A stretch of 40,282 nt of DNA from Flammeovirgaceae bacterium. GTDB lineage: Bacteria > Bacteroidota > Bacteroidia > Cytophagales > Flammeovirgaceae. Both the position numbers and the translations under genes were made by a program. The DNA lies in assembly GCA_019634305.1 (NCBI GenBank), contig JAHQVQ010000357.1:1-40282 (forward strand), given 5' to 3'. This document shows, in pieces, positions 33,044 to 40,231 of the stretch (positions are counted from its first letter, which is position 1; each line of letters begins with the position of its first letter). The notes beneath the pieces are model-generated. The model did not search any database. It worked only from the letters and a program-made list of their open reading frames with translations, and was not told where the DNA came from.

Positions 33044-33536
33044 TTAGTAAACCTTTTCTCCCTTAATCAACCACTTCCCCCAATCTTCATTATAGGCGTG
33101 CACTTTATTTGTTTGGGTTTTGGTATTGTTGAATACTGGTTTCCCTGCATTTACCCATGAAAAAAATCCCTCCATACAGGTTGGATACATTTTGATAGCC
33201 CATTTTTATCAATCTTTCAGCAATTTTCTCACTTCTATACCCAACTGAGCAATAGACCACAATTTTTTTATTCTTGGGAATTCCTTCCAGTGCATTTCTG
33301 CGGAAAGTATTATAACCAACCCATTCGGCATTTTTTAAGTGACTTACATCAAATTCTTCCTTTTCCCGAGTATCAAGCAGGATTATATCTTCAGAAAAAT
33401 TAACATCATTTGGGAAAATTTCTTTAACAGAATGATCCAATAAATCATCAACCATTTCATTAAACTGGGCTTCACCTGACTGCCCGTAAATAGAATTTGA
33501 GAAAATTACAAGAAAAAGAAATACAGCTTTGAACAT
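33044..33536 (-). pseudogene. Exported rhodanese-like protein, frameshifted near its 3' end
   Basis: The ATG at 33536 starts a signal peptide (MFKAVFLFLVIFSNSIYG), followed by a rhodanese domain with IILLDTREKEEFDVSHLKNA and the active-site loop VVYCSVGYRSEKIAERL. After LYGGIF the frame runs into a non-homologous tail and stops near 33105. In the next frame the sequence continues as SWVNAGKPVFNNTKTQ, then KVHAYNEDWGKWLIKGEKVY, and stops at 33044, the ending expected for this family. The shift falls in a run of seven A residues (33160-33166, plus strand); one base too many explains it. It may be a true inactivating mutation, a phase-variable tract or a sequencing error. The active-site Cys lies before the shift. 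Confidence 0.82.
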
Positions 33537-33601
33537 TATCTTAAATAATATATTGAACCTTCTGTGGATAACAGTCATAATAATTTTATGTTCCAAAAAC
33601 T

Positions 33602-33997
33602 TCAATCGTCCTCTTCTTCATCCTCATATCCAAAATATTCAAACAACCTGTCGATATCCCTTCTTTCCTTTTTGGTGGGTCTTCCAAGTCCTTTATCACG
33701 ATTCGATTGGGAGGATATTCTTATTAATTCCAATTTATCCAATTCCTCCTGTGGAGTAACATCAGTGATATAATTTTCCACCAATTTGGCTGAAACCCTA
33801 TTTTTTAAGATTTCCTTTACTTTGAATTTCCTAGTGATTGCACCTCTTTTCACTTCAAAAAAATCGCCCACCTTTATATCTCTTGAAGACTTCACATTCT
33901 GTCCATTGATGGTAATTCTACCACCTTTACAGGCTTCTGAAGCTACTGTTCTTGTTTTACAAATTCGAACAGCCCAAATAAATTTATCAATTCTCAT
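33602..33997 (-). CDS. hslR: S4 domain RNA-binding protein, Hsp15-like
   Basis: Hsp15 binds 50S subunits carrying nascent chains after heat stress to help recycle them. Seen: the S4 domain MRIDKFIWAVRICKTRTVAS, CKGGRITINGQNVKSSRDIKVGDFFEV (residues 1-50), followed by the family's central beta part and a strongly charged C-terminus (KLELIRISSQSNRDKGLGRPTKKERRDIDRLF) ending in an acidic tail EDEEEDD. At 131 residues the length is right. It starts at an ATG and its stop codon is 66 bases before the proposed rhodanese start, so it heads a small operon. Confidence 0.85.
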   Translation of the reverse strand: MRIDKFIWAVRICKTRTVASEACKGGRITINGQNVKSSRDIKVGDFFEVKRGAITRKFKVKEILKNRVSAKLVENYITDVTPQEELDKLELIRISSQSNRDKGLGRPTKKERRDIDRLFEYFGYEDEEEDD

Positions 33998-34318
33998 CTT
34001 CTTTCAGCAATCAATTTTATAATGTTAATCTAATAAATTCCAGTTTTAAAGTTAGTAAATTTGATATTTCCCATCATCATTTTTAGATTCAAGAATTATC
34101 ATTTTTTAGCCTATAGGATTTTTTTATCCAAATGGCAATCCTGATTTTCAGCCAGTTAACTAACAAAAGAAAGTTTAAAATAAAATTAAAAATTTTTAAG
34201 GTTCATTTGATTTAGAATTAAATTTTCCTCACATTGAACAAGACATCAATTGTGAGGGTAATTACCCGTTTATTTCTACTATTAAAAATAATAATATTTA
34301 AATATTCAAACATTGAAA
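33998..34318. other. 321-base divergent region with a hairpin
   Basis: No gene is seen. CCTCACA (34227-34233) and TGTGAGG (34251-34257) form a 7-bp stem, extended by a partly paired TTG/CAA, and overlap the palindrome GGGTAATTACCC (34256-34267). There is no T tract, so an operator for the RraA-like gene is possible. No TAnnTTTG box is seen. Confidence 0.45.
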
Positions 34319-35245
34319 ATGAAAAAAGCTAAACTATTCATTCTGGCAATTCTTTGTCTTTTAGAAACCTCTTTTATTTATGCTCAAATATCTTCAAAAA
34401 CTGATGTAGAATACTATACAGCTGAATGGACAGGTGAAAGACTGTCGGATGGCAGGCCAAAAGTTCCTGATAATATCATCGAAAGAATGAAAAATATCTC
34501 CATAGAAGAAGCCTGGGGAGTTTTAAGGAATGAGGGTTTCCATAATCAGTTTGAGGGAAATTGGATGATGATTCATGACAGACAAACAATTTGTGGTAGA
34601 GCCTTAACAGCCACTTACCTACCTAAACATTCATCTTTTGAAGAACGGGCAAAGAAAAAAGGACAAGATGCAGGAAGGATTGGAGCAATGAATTCCTGGC
34701 CCATTGATATGCTACAAAATGGAGATGTTTATGTAGCTGATGCATTCGGTAAAATTGTAGATGGCACGCTTATAGGAGACAATCTCGGTAATTCCATTTA
34801 TGCGAAATCTAAAAATGGAGTAGTATTTAACGGTTCGCTTCGTGATCTTCAGGGATTAGAAAAAATTGAAGGATTTAACGCTTACGTAAAGGGCTGGGAC
34901 CCTTCTTTTATTCAGGAAATGATGTTATATGGTTTAAATGCCCCTACCAGAATTGGTCGAGCTATTGTAATGCCTGGAGATATTGTTTTAGCAAAAAGAG
35001 AAGGGGTAATCTTCATTCCATCTTACCTTGCTGAAAAAGTAGTGATAAATGCTGAGTTCATTGCATTAAGGGATGAATTCGGAATTGAAAAACTTAAAGA
35101 AGGGAAATATACCCCAGGAGAAATTGATACCAAATGGACAGATGAAATTAAAAAAGACTTTCTAACCTGGTTAGATAGCAATCCCGATAAACTTCCAATG
35201 ACCAGAGAAGAATTAGATGCCTACATGAAAAAAAGAAATTGGTAG
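34319..35245 (+). CDS. Exported RraA-family protein
   Basis: RraA-fold proteins include the RNase E regulator and HMG/CHA-type aldolases; a secreted one is more likely to be an enzyme-like protein than an RNase regulator. The ATG at 34319 begins a signal peptide (MKKAKLFILAILCLLETSFI, cleaved near YAQ). Seen: the RraA metal and substrate motif GDNLGNSIYAKSKNGVVFNG ending SLRD at about residues 160-183, with the conserved Arg-Asp, preceded by NGDVYVADAFGKIVDGTLIG. It is longer (308 aa) than RraA (about 160), with added N- and C-terminal parts as in related Bacteroidota proteins. It is followed by a perfect long terminator and an intergenic element. Confidence 0.8.
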   Translation: MKKAKLFILAILCLLETSFIYAQISSKTDVEYYTAEWTGERLSDGRPKVPDNIIERMKNISIEEAWGVLRNEGFHNQFEGNWMMIHDRQTICGRALTATYLPKHSSFEERAKKKGQDAGRIGAMNSWPIDMLQNGDVYVADAFGKIVDGTLIGDNLGNSIYAKSKNGVVFNGSLRDLQGLEKIEGFNAYVKGWDPSFIQEMMLYGLNAPTRIGRAIVMPGDIVLAKREGVIFIPSYLAEKVVINAEFIALRDEFGIEKLKEGKYTPGEIDTKWTDEIKKDFLTWLDSNPDKLPMTREELDAYMKKRNW

Positions 35246-35307
35246 ATATTTTTAATTTACTTTTTGGAGAAAACCTTTCTCTAAAAGTCAAATAAGAGGC
35301 TAAAACA

Positions 35308-35350
35308 TAAATTAAAACCTGCTTAATTTTTTTAAGTAGGTTTTAATTTA
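35308..35350 (+). terminator. Long hairpin terminator of the RraA-like gene
   Basis: TAAATTAAAACCTGCTTA (35308-35325) pairs with TAAGTAGGTTTTAATTTA (35333-35350), 18 bp with a single G-T pair. Its end is 3 bases from an intergenic element copy. Confidence 0.85.
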
Positions 35351-35352
35351 TG

Positions 35353-35447
35353 TAAGTACTAGTACTATTTTATATTGAGCATTCTCATCTCATTATCAAA
35401 TAGTTGTGGCGCTAATTAGATATATTTAATTCTGCATAGCTACTTAA
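35353..35447 (-). repeat. Intergenic element subfamily 1, copy D (inverted)
   Basis: It reads TAAGTACTAGTACTATTTTA ... ending TCTGCATAGCTACTTAAA, the reverse complement of copies A to C with about 15 changes. Its left end is TAAGTAGCTATGCAG in the element's own direction, which preserves the TAAGTA/TACTTA inverted termini lost in the other copies. It directly follows the terminator. Confidence 0.9.
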
Positions 35448-35539
35448 ATAGATTATTTTTTGATTCGTTAAGCTATAACATTAAAATAAATTATCCGTAA
35501 CAATACCAATTTAAATTTAAAAATTATCCAATTTAAACA

Positions 35540-36397
35540 ATGATGAAAAAACTTATCTTTCAATTATTAGTAGTAGGATCTTTCATTACTTTCCTAACCA
35601 GCTGCGGAGAAGATGAAGAATCAGAAAAAACACCTCTAACAGAAGCTGAGGGACAGGTTGTAGTCCAAGACATCGTAACTTTGACTGCTGAAATAAACAG
35701 TTTGAACATGATGGGACTTGATGCATTTTCAACTGGAATGGGAAACTCTGGAGGAAGGTATGCAGAAGATGATTTCTGTGGAGAAATTGATTTTTCTTTT
35801 ACGGAGACATTGATTACAATGTCAGTTGATTATGGTGATCAGGGATGTGAAGATGAAGACGGCTCCCTTATGAAAGGAAAAATCATCTTTACTATTGAAG
35901 GAAATGGAGAAAGTTCAAGCATTACCCAAACTATGGAACTTGTTAATTTCTCTAGCGATGGAAATGGCATAGATGGAACTTTTACTTCAATAATTTCTAA
36001 TTTCGATGAAGAAAACCTTGGTTCTGCTGCTATTTCTACAAGCGCAAAGGATGTAACCCTTACATTTGAAGAGGATGGTTCTACGCTTAAATATAGTGGT
36101 ACTCACACTTACAATTTTGAGTTAAATTCAACTGACTATGAATTAGAAGTATTGAAAGTTGATGGTACTGCAAACATGGTAAGCAGAAAGGGAGTTACTA
36201 TAAGTTATGATATTCAGGATGATTTAAATTACAAAACTGAATGTTTTGAAGATGAGTTTCACCATCCAGTAGCAGGGATAATGGCCGTTTCAACAAGTAT
36301 TCATAATGATTTCACTTTAGATTTTGGAGATTTATCTTGTAACAACACAGTTACAGTAAAATCAGGTGATGTTGAATTTGACCTTGAATTAGAGTAA
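35540..36397 (+). CDS. Lipoprotein of unknown function (285 aa)
   Basis: The ATG at 35540 (or the next codon) starts a lipoprotein signal MMKKLIFQLLVVGSFITFL followed by TSCGEDEES; the lipidated Cys is residue 22 and the acidic residues after it fit surface export in Bacteroidota (inference). The mature protein is acidic, Ser/Thr/Gly-rich and predicted beta-rich, with repeated strand-like pieces such as GKIIFTIEGNGESSSITQTM and STLKYSGTHTYNFEL, plus five cysteines (three near residues 79-108, two near the C-terminus) that could form disulfides. No known family. It is transcribed alone, with its own terminator. Confidence 0.8.
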   Translation: MMKKLIFQLLVVGSFITFLTSCGEDEESEKTPLTEAEGQVVVQDIVTLTAEINSLNMMGLDAFSTGMGNSGGRYAEDDFCGEIDFSFTETLITMSVDYGDQGCEDEDGSLMKGKIIFTIEGNGESSSITQTMELVNFSSDGNGIDGTFTSIISNFDEENLGSAAISTSAKDVTLTFEEDGSTLKYSGTHTYNFELNSTDYELEVLKVDGTANMVSRKGVTISYDIQDDLNYKTECFEDEFHHPVAGIMAVSTSIHNDFTLDFGDLSCNNTVTVKSGDVEFDLELE

Positions 36398-36421
36398 AAA
36401 TAATTTCACATTTAACTCAAC

Positions 36422-36452
36422 AAAAAAATCTCAGTCATACTGAGGTTTTTTT
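36422..36452 (+). terminator. Rho-independent terminator of the lipoprotein gene
   Basis: CTCAG-TCATA-CTGAG (36430-36444) flanked by an A run on the left and seven T residues on the right. Its T tract leads directly into an intergenic element copy. Confidence 0.9.
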
Positions 36453-36453
36453 G

Positions 36454-36559
36454 TTAAGCACCAGTACTCCACACCGAGTACTATTATTTTCGACAAATAG
36501 TAACCTCTATTAGTCTTTTACTGCAAAAGAATACACGGTTAATTTTGAATTACTACTTA
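36454..36559 (-). repeat. Intergenic element subfamily 2, copy 2 (inverted)
   Basis: It runs TTAAGCACCAGTACTCCACA ... AATTTTGAATTACTACTTA, roughly 80-85 % identical to the inverse of copy 1. It contains the hairpin GTACTC-CACACC-GAGTAC. It fills the space between the lipoprotein terminator and the 3' end of the convergent small gene, 3 bases from that gene's stop codon. Confidence 0.9.
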
Positions 36560-36562
36560 TTT

Positions 36563-36985
36563 TTATTTTTTTAACCACCGTACTGCACTATCGTAATTTC
36601 CAAAAATTTCCACTTTTAACTTGGGACATTTGGACCTTATCTTCATCACATCTTCCTTGGTTTGGAAATCAGCCACAAAATTTACAGCCGCAACAATGGC
36701 AATATTTTTATTTCCGAAAAAATTAAATTTCTTAGAAGCCCTTGGGTACCAATTATCCATCCACCAACTAAAAGCCTCATGCTTAACATGCATAAAATTC
36801 TGATCTAACAACATTTTTTCTACTTTTATTTGGTTTAAATCTGAGTCTAAGATTATTTCCCAAGCTTTCTTAAATTCCTCCATTGTTGTGAATCCATAGT
36901 AAATTACCTCCATTAAAGCCAAAGCCTCATGAACCACTATGGTAATTGTATCACCAGCAAAAAGGATCGTTCTTTTTTCTTTCAT
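36563..36985 (-). CDS. Small soluble protein, possibly STAS/SpoIIAA-like fold (140 aa)
   Basis: No function is assigned. The ATG at 36985 is preferred to a GTG two codons upstream. Seen: strands ILFAGDTITIVVHEALALME, VIYYGFTTMEEFKKAWEIIL, a central KMLLDQNFMHVKHEAFSWW, then FFGNKNIAIVAAVNFVADFQ and a final YDSAVRWLKK. This layout (strand, helix with E-F-K-A-W, ...LD..., IA.V, then A..WL at the end) is that of STAS/SpoIIAA-like proteins of about 130-140 residues. It is divergent from a similar-sized gene with a 105-base gap, suggesting a shared promoter region. Confidence 0.68.
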   Translation of the reverse strand: MKEKRTILFAGDTITIVVHEALALMEVIYYGFTTMEEFKKAWEIILDSDLNQIKVEKMLLDQNFMHVKHEAFSWWMDNWYPRASKKFNFFGNKNIAIVAAVNFVADFQTKEDVMKIRSKCPKLKVEIFGNYDSAVRWLKK

Positions 36986-37090
36986 ATGCACCTAATCCCA
37001 CTCAATATTATTTATTCTGATGACTTTTCAAAAATTTTAATTAATTTAAAATCTCAAAACTACACTTTTGATTTTTTAATCTTAATCCAG

Positions 37091-37516
37091 ATGGAAAAAT
37101 TTATTTTAGCTAACGGCACTAACAGAATCTGCAGTAAGATTCAGATTAATCACTTCGATCAAATGGTTACATTAAAATACTTTGGTAGCCAAAATGAAGA
37201 AAGCATCCAAGAAGCCTACTGCAAAGTATTAGAAACATTTGAAAGCTTCAAAGGAGAGCTTTTTAGATTTCTACCCGATCAAAGTGAATTAGAGACAGAA
37301 GAGAAAGCAGCGGGAAAAGATTTACCCAAAAATGTATTAAATCAGTTAATTCAAGCTGGAGTAAAATATGTCGGTGCCGTTGAAAATCCTGAAAAACTTC
37401 CTACTGCAAATAATACTGTAACTCTTCTTACACCAAATGAAAAAGATACTGAAATTTCGGTGGCCTCTTTTTCTTCATTCGATGAAGCTTATGATTGGCT
37501 TACCTCCAAACATTAA
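37091..37516 (+). CDS. Small soluble protein, possibly STAS/SpoIIAA-like fold (141 aa)
   Basis: The frame is open from an ATG at 36929, but that would overlap the divergent gene; the ATG at 37091 (MEKFILANGTNRICSKIQIN) gives the size and organisation of the neighbouring protein. Seen: MVTLKYFGSQNEESIQEAYCKVLETFESFK, an acidic middle, then LIQAGVKYVGAVENPEKLP and a final SFDEAYDWLTSKH, comparable to the SAVRWLKK and DAYKWILDKK endings of the other two small proteins in this window. Function unknown. It is followed by a strong terminator. Confidence 0.68.
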   Translation: MEKFILANGTNRICSKIQINHFDQMVTLKYFGSQNEESIQEAYCKVLETFESFKGELFRFLPDQSELETEEKAAGKDLPKNVLNQLIQAGVKYVGAVENPEKLPTANNTVTLLTPNEKDTEISVASFSSFDEAYDWLTSKH

Positions 37517-37583
37517 TTTCTTTTCATTGACATCGATTTTACCATAAATACTTCACCCAAAAAGGGGGTGGTTTTACTAATAA

Positions 37584-37616
37584 AAAAAGCCTGTTTCCAA
37601 GAAAAACAGGCTTTTT
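37584..37616 (+). terminator. Rho-independent terminator
   Basis: AAAAAGCCTGTTT (37584-37596) pairs perfectly with AAACAGGCTTTTT (37604-37616) over a 7-base loop, 67 bases after the stop codon of the small gene at 37091. Confidence 0.92.
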
Positions 37617-37919
37617 GTTCCTAGTGTCAAATTAATTTTTACAAAAACAATAGTTGCAAAGTTTTTCAAATACCATAAAGGATTAAAAAACCTTGCATTG
37701 TTTTACTCAAAAATATAATAAAATTGTGATATAAAAAGGTTTTTATGGGTAAATAGGCAATTCATTCCACATAAATTGTTTATTTCTTTTCTAAAATTGC
37801 TATTTAAAGCCATAATTTCTATCAAAATCCCTACTTTACCTCCTAACACCTTTTGGGGGAGGGTTGTGGATTTCTAAATCAAAAAAACAGAAACCATATT
37901 AATTCAAGGTTAAAATTTA

Positions 37920-37948
37920 TTGTATTATTTAGATTCCATTTAGGTTTG
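37920..37948 (+). promoter_or_regulatory. Possible promoter inside the long non-coding region
   Basis: TTG (37920-37922), 18 bases, then TAGGTTTG (37941-37948), an exact TAnnTTTG box. It is about 310 bases before the SDR gene and would transcribe through the element copy. Confidence 0.4.
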
Positions 37949-38025
37949 AATTAACTCCTAGCAATAATTCCTGTATAATTATTATTTTAAAAAAATTATT
38001 AGATTGCACACTTAATTTTATTAGA

Positions 38026-38118
38026 TAAGCGCCTGTGCTATTATTTCCGAGAAATAGTATTCTCTTTATCAGTCTTTTACGCCAAAATAATACACGGTTA
38101 ATTTTGAATTACTACTTA
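38026..38118 (-). repeat. Intergenic element subfamily 2, copy 3 (inverted, short form)
   Basis: It runs TAAGCGCCTGTGCT, then ATTATTTCCGAGAAATAG, to GAATTACTACTTA. Compared with copy 1 it lacks exactly 14 bases (CCACACCGGGTACC) containing one arm of the second hairpin; the rest is about 85-90 % identical. Confidence 0.9.
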
Positions 38119-38256
38119 AATTAATAATGAAGGATAAGGATATAAACCCATTAATTATTATTAATTGCAAAACTGATCAATTCAATTGGTTGATCCATTT
38201 TAAAAAAAATCTTTAATAGAAGTCAGAATCATTTTTGTATAGTTTATTTTAAAAGG

Positions 38257-39075
38257 ATGACAGGAAAAGTAGCCATTATTACTGGAGGAAGTTCTGGAAT
38301 AGGAAAAGCACTAGCTGAGGAATTTGGGTCAAAAGGGGCTAAAATTGTAATTACCGGCAGAAATATTGAATCGCTCGAAAATACAGTTACTGCTTTAAAA
38401 CAAAAAAACATTGATCTTATTTGGGTAAAAGCTGATGTAAGTATTGAGGAAGACAATCTTGTAATGGTGAATAAAACCATTGAAAAATATGGGAAAATTG
38501 ATATACTAATCAACAATGCTGGTATTTCCATGAGGGCTTTATTTGAAGATTTGAATTTAGATATCATTAGAAAAGTAATGGATATCAATTTCTTTGGGAC
38601 TGTAAATGCCACCAAATATTGCCTTCCTGAAATAATCAAGAATAAAGGAAGTATAATAGGGATTAGTTCTATTGCTGGATTCAGAGGTTTGCCGGGTCGG
38701 GTTGGATACTCAGCCTCAAAATTTGCAATGCAGGGATTTCTGGAAGCTTTAAGAACTGAATTATTGTATAAAGGAGTACACGTTCTAACTGCCTGCCCCG
38801 GATTTACAGCCTCAAACATCAGGAAAAAATCCTTGACCAATGATGGATCACATCAGGGAGAATCACCCAGGAATGAACAAAAAATGATGACAGCTGAGGA
38901 ATGTGCGAAACATATTTACAAAGCCACCAAGAAAAGAAAGAAATTTCTGATTTTAACTCCTATTGGGAAAATTACAGTTTTCTTAAATAAATTTTTCCCA
39001 GGTTTTATGGATAAAATGACCTATAATGCCTTGGCAAAAGAACCTGATTCCCCTTTTTCTAATTCAAAAAATTAA
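38257..39075 (+). CDS. Short-chain dehydrogenase/reductase (SDR)
   Basis: An NAD(P)(H)-dependent oxidoreductase of the classical SDR type; the substrate is unknown. Seen: the cofactor motif TGGSSGIGKALAEEF (about residues 9-23), NNAGIS (about 87-92), the catalytic serine in GISSIAGFRGL and the YSASK motif (Tyr/Lys), followed by CPGFTASNIRKKSL. The C-terminal 50 residues (KATKKRKKFLILTPIGKITV, FLNKFFPGFMDKM) resemble SDRs with a membrane-associating tail. Its 272 residues are normal. It is preceded by a 740-base non-coding region and convergent with the next gene, with only 6 bases between the ends. Confidence 0.92.
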   Translation: MTGKVAIITGGSSGIGKALAEEFGSKGAKIVITGRNIESLENTVTALKQKNIDLIWVKADVSIEEDNLVMVNKTIEKYGKIDILINNAGISMRALFEDLNLDIIRKVMDINFFGTVNATKYCLPEIIKNKGSIIGISSIAGFRGLPGRVGYSASKFAMQGFLEALRTELLYKGVHVLTACPGFTASNIRKKSLTNDGSHQGESPRNEQKMMTAEECAKHIYKATKKRKKFLILTPIGKITVFLNKFFPGFMDKMTYNALAKEPDSPFSNSKN

Positions 39076-39081
39076 TCCATG

Positions 39082-39519
39082 TTATCTCATAATTTTCACC
39101 TCTACTTCATCATCAGCACTAGCTGATTTATCAAATTGGTTTTCCAAATCAACAACCATAGCTTCATCATACTCACTAAACCAATCTGCCAGTTTTTGCT
39201 TTGCTTCAAACTTAATATCGGCATTGAGGAAATACGTAATTTGACTTAAAGCAAGAATTAATGCACCAAAATCATCAGTGAATCCTAGACCGGGTAATAA
39301 ATCCGGAATTAAATCAAGGGGTAATAAAAAATAACCCAAGACCCCAATAATAGTAATTTTAGCCTGCTTAGGCACCTCTTCAGATTGCAGTGCGTAATAC
39401 AAGAGTAAGGCAGCATAAACTACCTTAATACCAGCTTTTTTTGCACTTTTTTTAATTTTTTTCCACAAAAGGGCTTCCTTATATTCCCTTTTATAATCTT
39501 CAATTTCAATTATTTCCAT
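39082..39519 (-). CDS. YkvA/DUF1232 family membrane protein
   Basis: A small membrane-associated protein of unknown function. Seen: a charged N-terminus (YKREYKEALLWKKIKKSAKKAG), a helix VVYAALLLYYAL, then the DUF1232 signature VPKQAKITIIGVLGYFLLPL followed by DLIPDLLPGLGFTDDFGALI (about residues 49-88), which is diagnostic for the family, and an acidic C-terminus that ends VEVKIMR. At 145 residues the length fits. Its stop codon is 6 bases from the convergent SDR gene; there is no terminator between, so the two transcripts must overlap. Confidence 0.88.
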   Translation of the reverse strand: MEIIEIEDYKREYKEALLWKKIKKSAKKAGIKVVYAALLLYYALQSEEVPKQAKITIIGVLGYFLLPLDLIPDLLPGLGFTDDFGALILALSQITYFLNADIKFEAKQKLADWFSEYDEAMVVDLENQFDKSASADDEVEVKIMR

Positions 39520-39654
39520 TACTTCAATTTAATTATAAGTCTAATTTAAGCATTTCAGTTAAAAATTTTAAACAAGGATTAACAATTAGTTTTATGATAA
39601 AAAAACTGGCTTTATTAAATTGTGAAGAATATTTTTTTTAAACTAAAATTACTA

Positions 39655-40188
39655 ATGATAAATCTTTATCATACTACTACTAAACACGGGCATACTTCTT
39701 TAATTCCCAAAAGCTCCAATCATTTTGGTTTAAAATTCCCTCAGCCAGTAGTTTGGGCCATTGAAAGGGAATCTATCCCAATGTTTTTATTTCCTCATAA
39801 CTGCCCACGAATTTGTTTTCAGCTAACTTCTAAGACCACTTCAGAGGACAAACACAGGTATATAACTGAATCCTCAGCAAAGCGGATTATTATAATTGAA
39901 AAAAAATGGTTTGAAATTTTACAAAATCAATCACTTTACCAATATGAATTAAAAACAAGTGACTTCAAATTAGTTGATAAAGGATTAGGATTATACATAT
40001 CGGTAAAAAACACACCCATTATCAACCAAAAATCAATCGCAAACCCACTTACAGAATTACTCAATCATAATATTGAATTAAGAATTACTCCTACCTTATG
40101 GAAGGCCTTTGACAATCTCTCAAAATCATCTTATCAAACTTTTTTTATTAATTTAAAAAATGCAAGTCCACGAATGATTTTTGAATAA
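39655..40188 (+). CDS. DUF6886-like protein (177 aa)
   Basis: The ATG at 39655 is preferred to a GTG eleven codons upstream because LYHTTTKHGH is near the expected N-terminus. Seen: LKFPQPVVWAIERESIPMFLFP followed by HNCPRICFQ, then SAKRIIIIEKKWFEILQNQS, LYQYELKTSDFKLVDKGLGLY and a final ELRITPTLWKAFDNL, an order I associate with the DUF6886 family (small soluble proteins with a WAI-x12-FPxxCPR core). Function unknown. The initial YHTTT with an internal WAI block recalls ADP-ribosyltransferase-like folds, but this is only an impression. It stands alone at the right end of the window. Confidence 0.72.
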   Translation: MINLYHTTTKHGHTSLIPKSSNHFGLKFPQPVVWAIERESIPMFLFPHNCPRICFQLTSKTTSEDKHRYITESSAKRIIIIEKKWFEILQNQSLYQYELKTSDFKLVDKGLGLYISVKNTPIINQKSIANPLTELLNHNIELRITPTLWKAFDNLSKSSYQTFFINLKNASPRMIFE

Positions 40189-40216
40189 TCAGGTTCAAAA
40201 CCGTACACAAAAAAAG

Positions 40217-40231
40217 ATAGCGAAACGCTAT
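40217..40231. other. Hairpin ATAGCG-AAA-CGCTAT
   Basis: A perfect 6-bp stem, 28 bases after the stop codon of the DUF6886-like gene and close to the window edge. Apart from one loop base it is the same as the hairpin at 8246-8260. No T tract follows. Confidence 0.45.

Larger units (their letters stand above)
37517..38256. other. 740-base non-coding region, the longest in the window
   Basis: No convincing gene on either strand. It holds a small CACCC/GGGTG hairpin (37554-37570), a strong terminator, an AT-rich stretch, a possible promoter at 37920-37948 and element subfamily 2 copy 3. The promoter-to-element arrangement leaves room for a small RNA of 150-300 bases (inference). Confidence 0.55.

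Noticed and set aside
37701-37717. 17-base match TTTTACTCAAAAATATA to the arm of the TetR palindrome at 27921
   Set aside because: It is AT-rich, lacks the CCGATCGG core and the second arm; a single match of this length in 40 kb of AT-rich DNA can be chance.
12998-38118. Dispersed repeats as a CRISPR array
   Set aside because: The copies are about 100 bp, far apart, in both orientations, with no regular spacers and no cas genes.
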